A stretch of 64,000 nt of DNA from the NCBI GenBank assembly GCA_018666775.1, contig JABIXC010000008.1:48544-112543 (forward strand), written 5' to 3'. Source of the DNA: Rhodospirillales bacterium. GTDB lineage: Bacteria > Pseudomonadota > Alphaproteobacteria > SMXQ01. The notes beneath the pieces are model-generated. The model ran no database searches and was not told the origin of the DNA. It worked only from the letters and a program-made list of their open reading frames with translations. Position numbers and translations under genes: made by a program. Positions 63,735-64,000 of the stretch are shown here, piece after piece; position 1 is the first letter of the stretch; every line of letters starts with the position of its first letter.

Positions 63735-64000
<266 letters not shown>

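Overview
The window reads as a chromosomal segment of an alphaproteobacterium, most likely in or near Rhodospirillales and probably aquatic. Supporting evidence: the alphaproteobacterial complex I subunit of the NDUFA12 family; the block NDUFA12 / mlaD / DUF2155 / aat / accC / accB / aroQ; the RNase E with an acidic insertion in its S1 region and a long basic tail; the coenzyme B12-dependent ribonucleotide reductase; and the 5' end of a 16S rRNA of alphaproteobacterial type at the right edge. No insertion sequence, integrase, prophage gene or CRISPR array was seen.

Left and centre (1-38.6 kb) is housekeeping. It opens with nrdJ (reverse strand, 3' end off the window) under two NrdR boxes. Then come envelope and fatty-acid genes (mlaD, DUF2155, accBC), aat and aroQ, a PAS protein with a small membrane protein, a fused thiS-thiG gene, an ornithine decarboxylase-type enzyme, maleylacetoacetate isomerase, an M48 protease, a gamma-glutamyltransferase-like lipoprotein that lacks the catalytic Thr, an aminotransferase, rne, amiC, the class A PBP gene, prfB with its programmed +1 frameshift, ridA, bcp, glnE, a giant AsmA/DUF3971 protein, tyrS and anmK. 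The block ends with a sulfur-trafficking run (cysE, an iscS-type desulfurase, fdx, mnmA) and a tRNA-Met.

Right (38.7-61.5 kb) is accessory metabolism in short units of alternating strand. It holds three orphan TctC/Bug-type periplasmic binding proteins that share an unusual Lys-rich C-terminal domain and have no TctA/TctB partners. It also holds three MFS transporters, a Tat-exported dienelactone hydrolase, further alpha/beta hydrolases and cupins, a GST, an EutA-type ATPase without ethanolamine ammonia-lyase but next to a bicupin protein, an acyl-CoA dehydrogenase, an ADP-forming CoA ligase, and a tandem pair of ornithine cyclodeaminase/mu-crystallin proteins. I read this as uptake and breakdown of organic acids, amines or amino-acid-like compounds; substrates cannot be named from sequence. 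The window closes with a lipoprotein gene, an rRNA promoter and the start of 16S rRNA.

Three points stand out. (1) The C-terminal domain shared by the three Bug proteins may be undescribed. (2) EutA is paired with a bicupin instead of eutBC. (3) There are many short tandem duplications, two of which break reading frames: a 28-bp repeat at the 3' end of a nitrobindin-like gene and an 8-bp repeat in the signal peptide of an OmpW-like gene.
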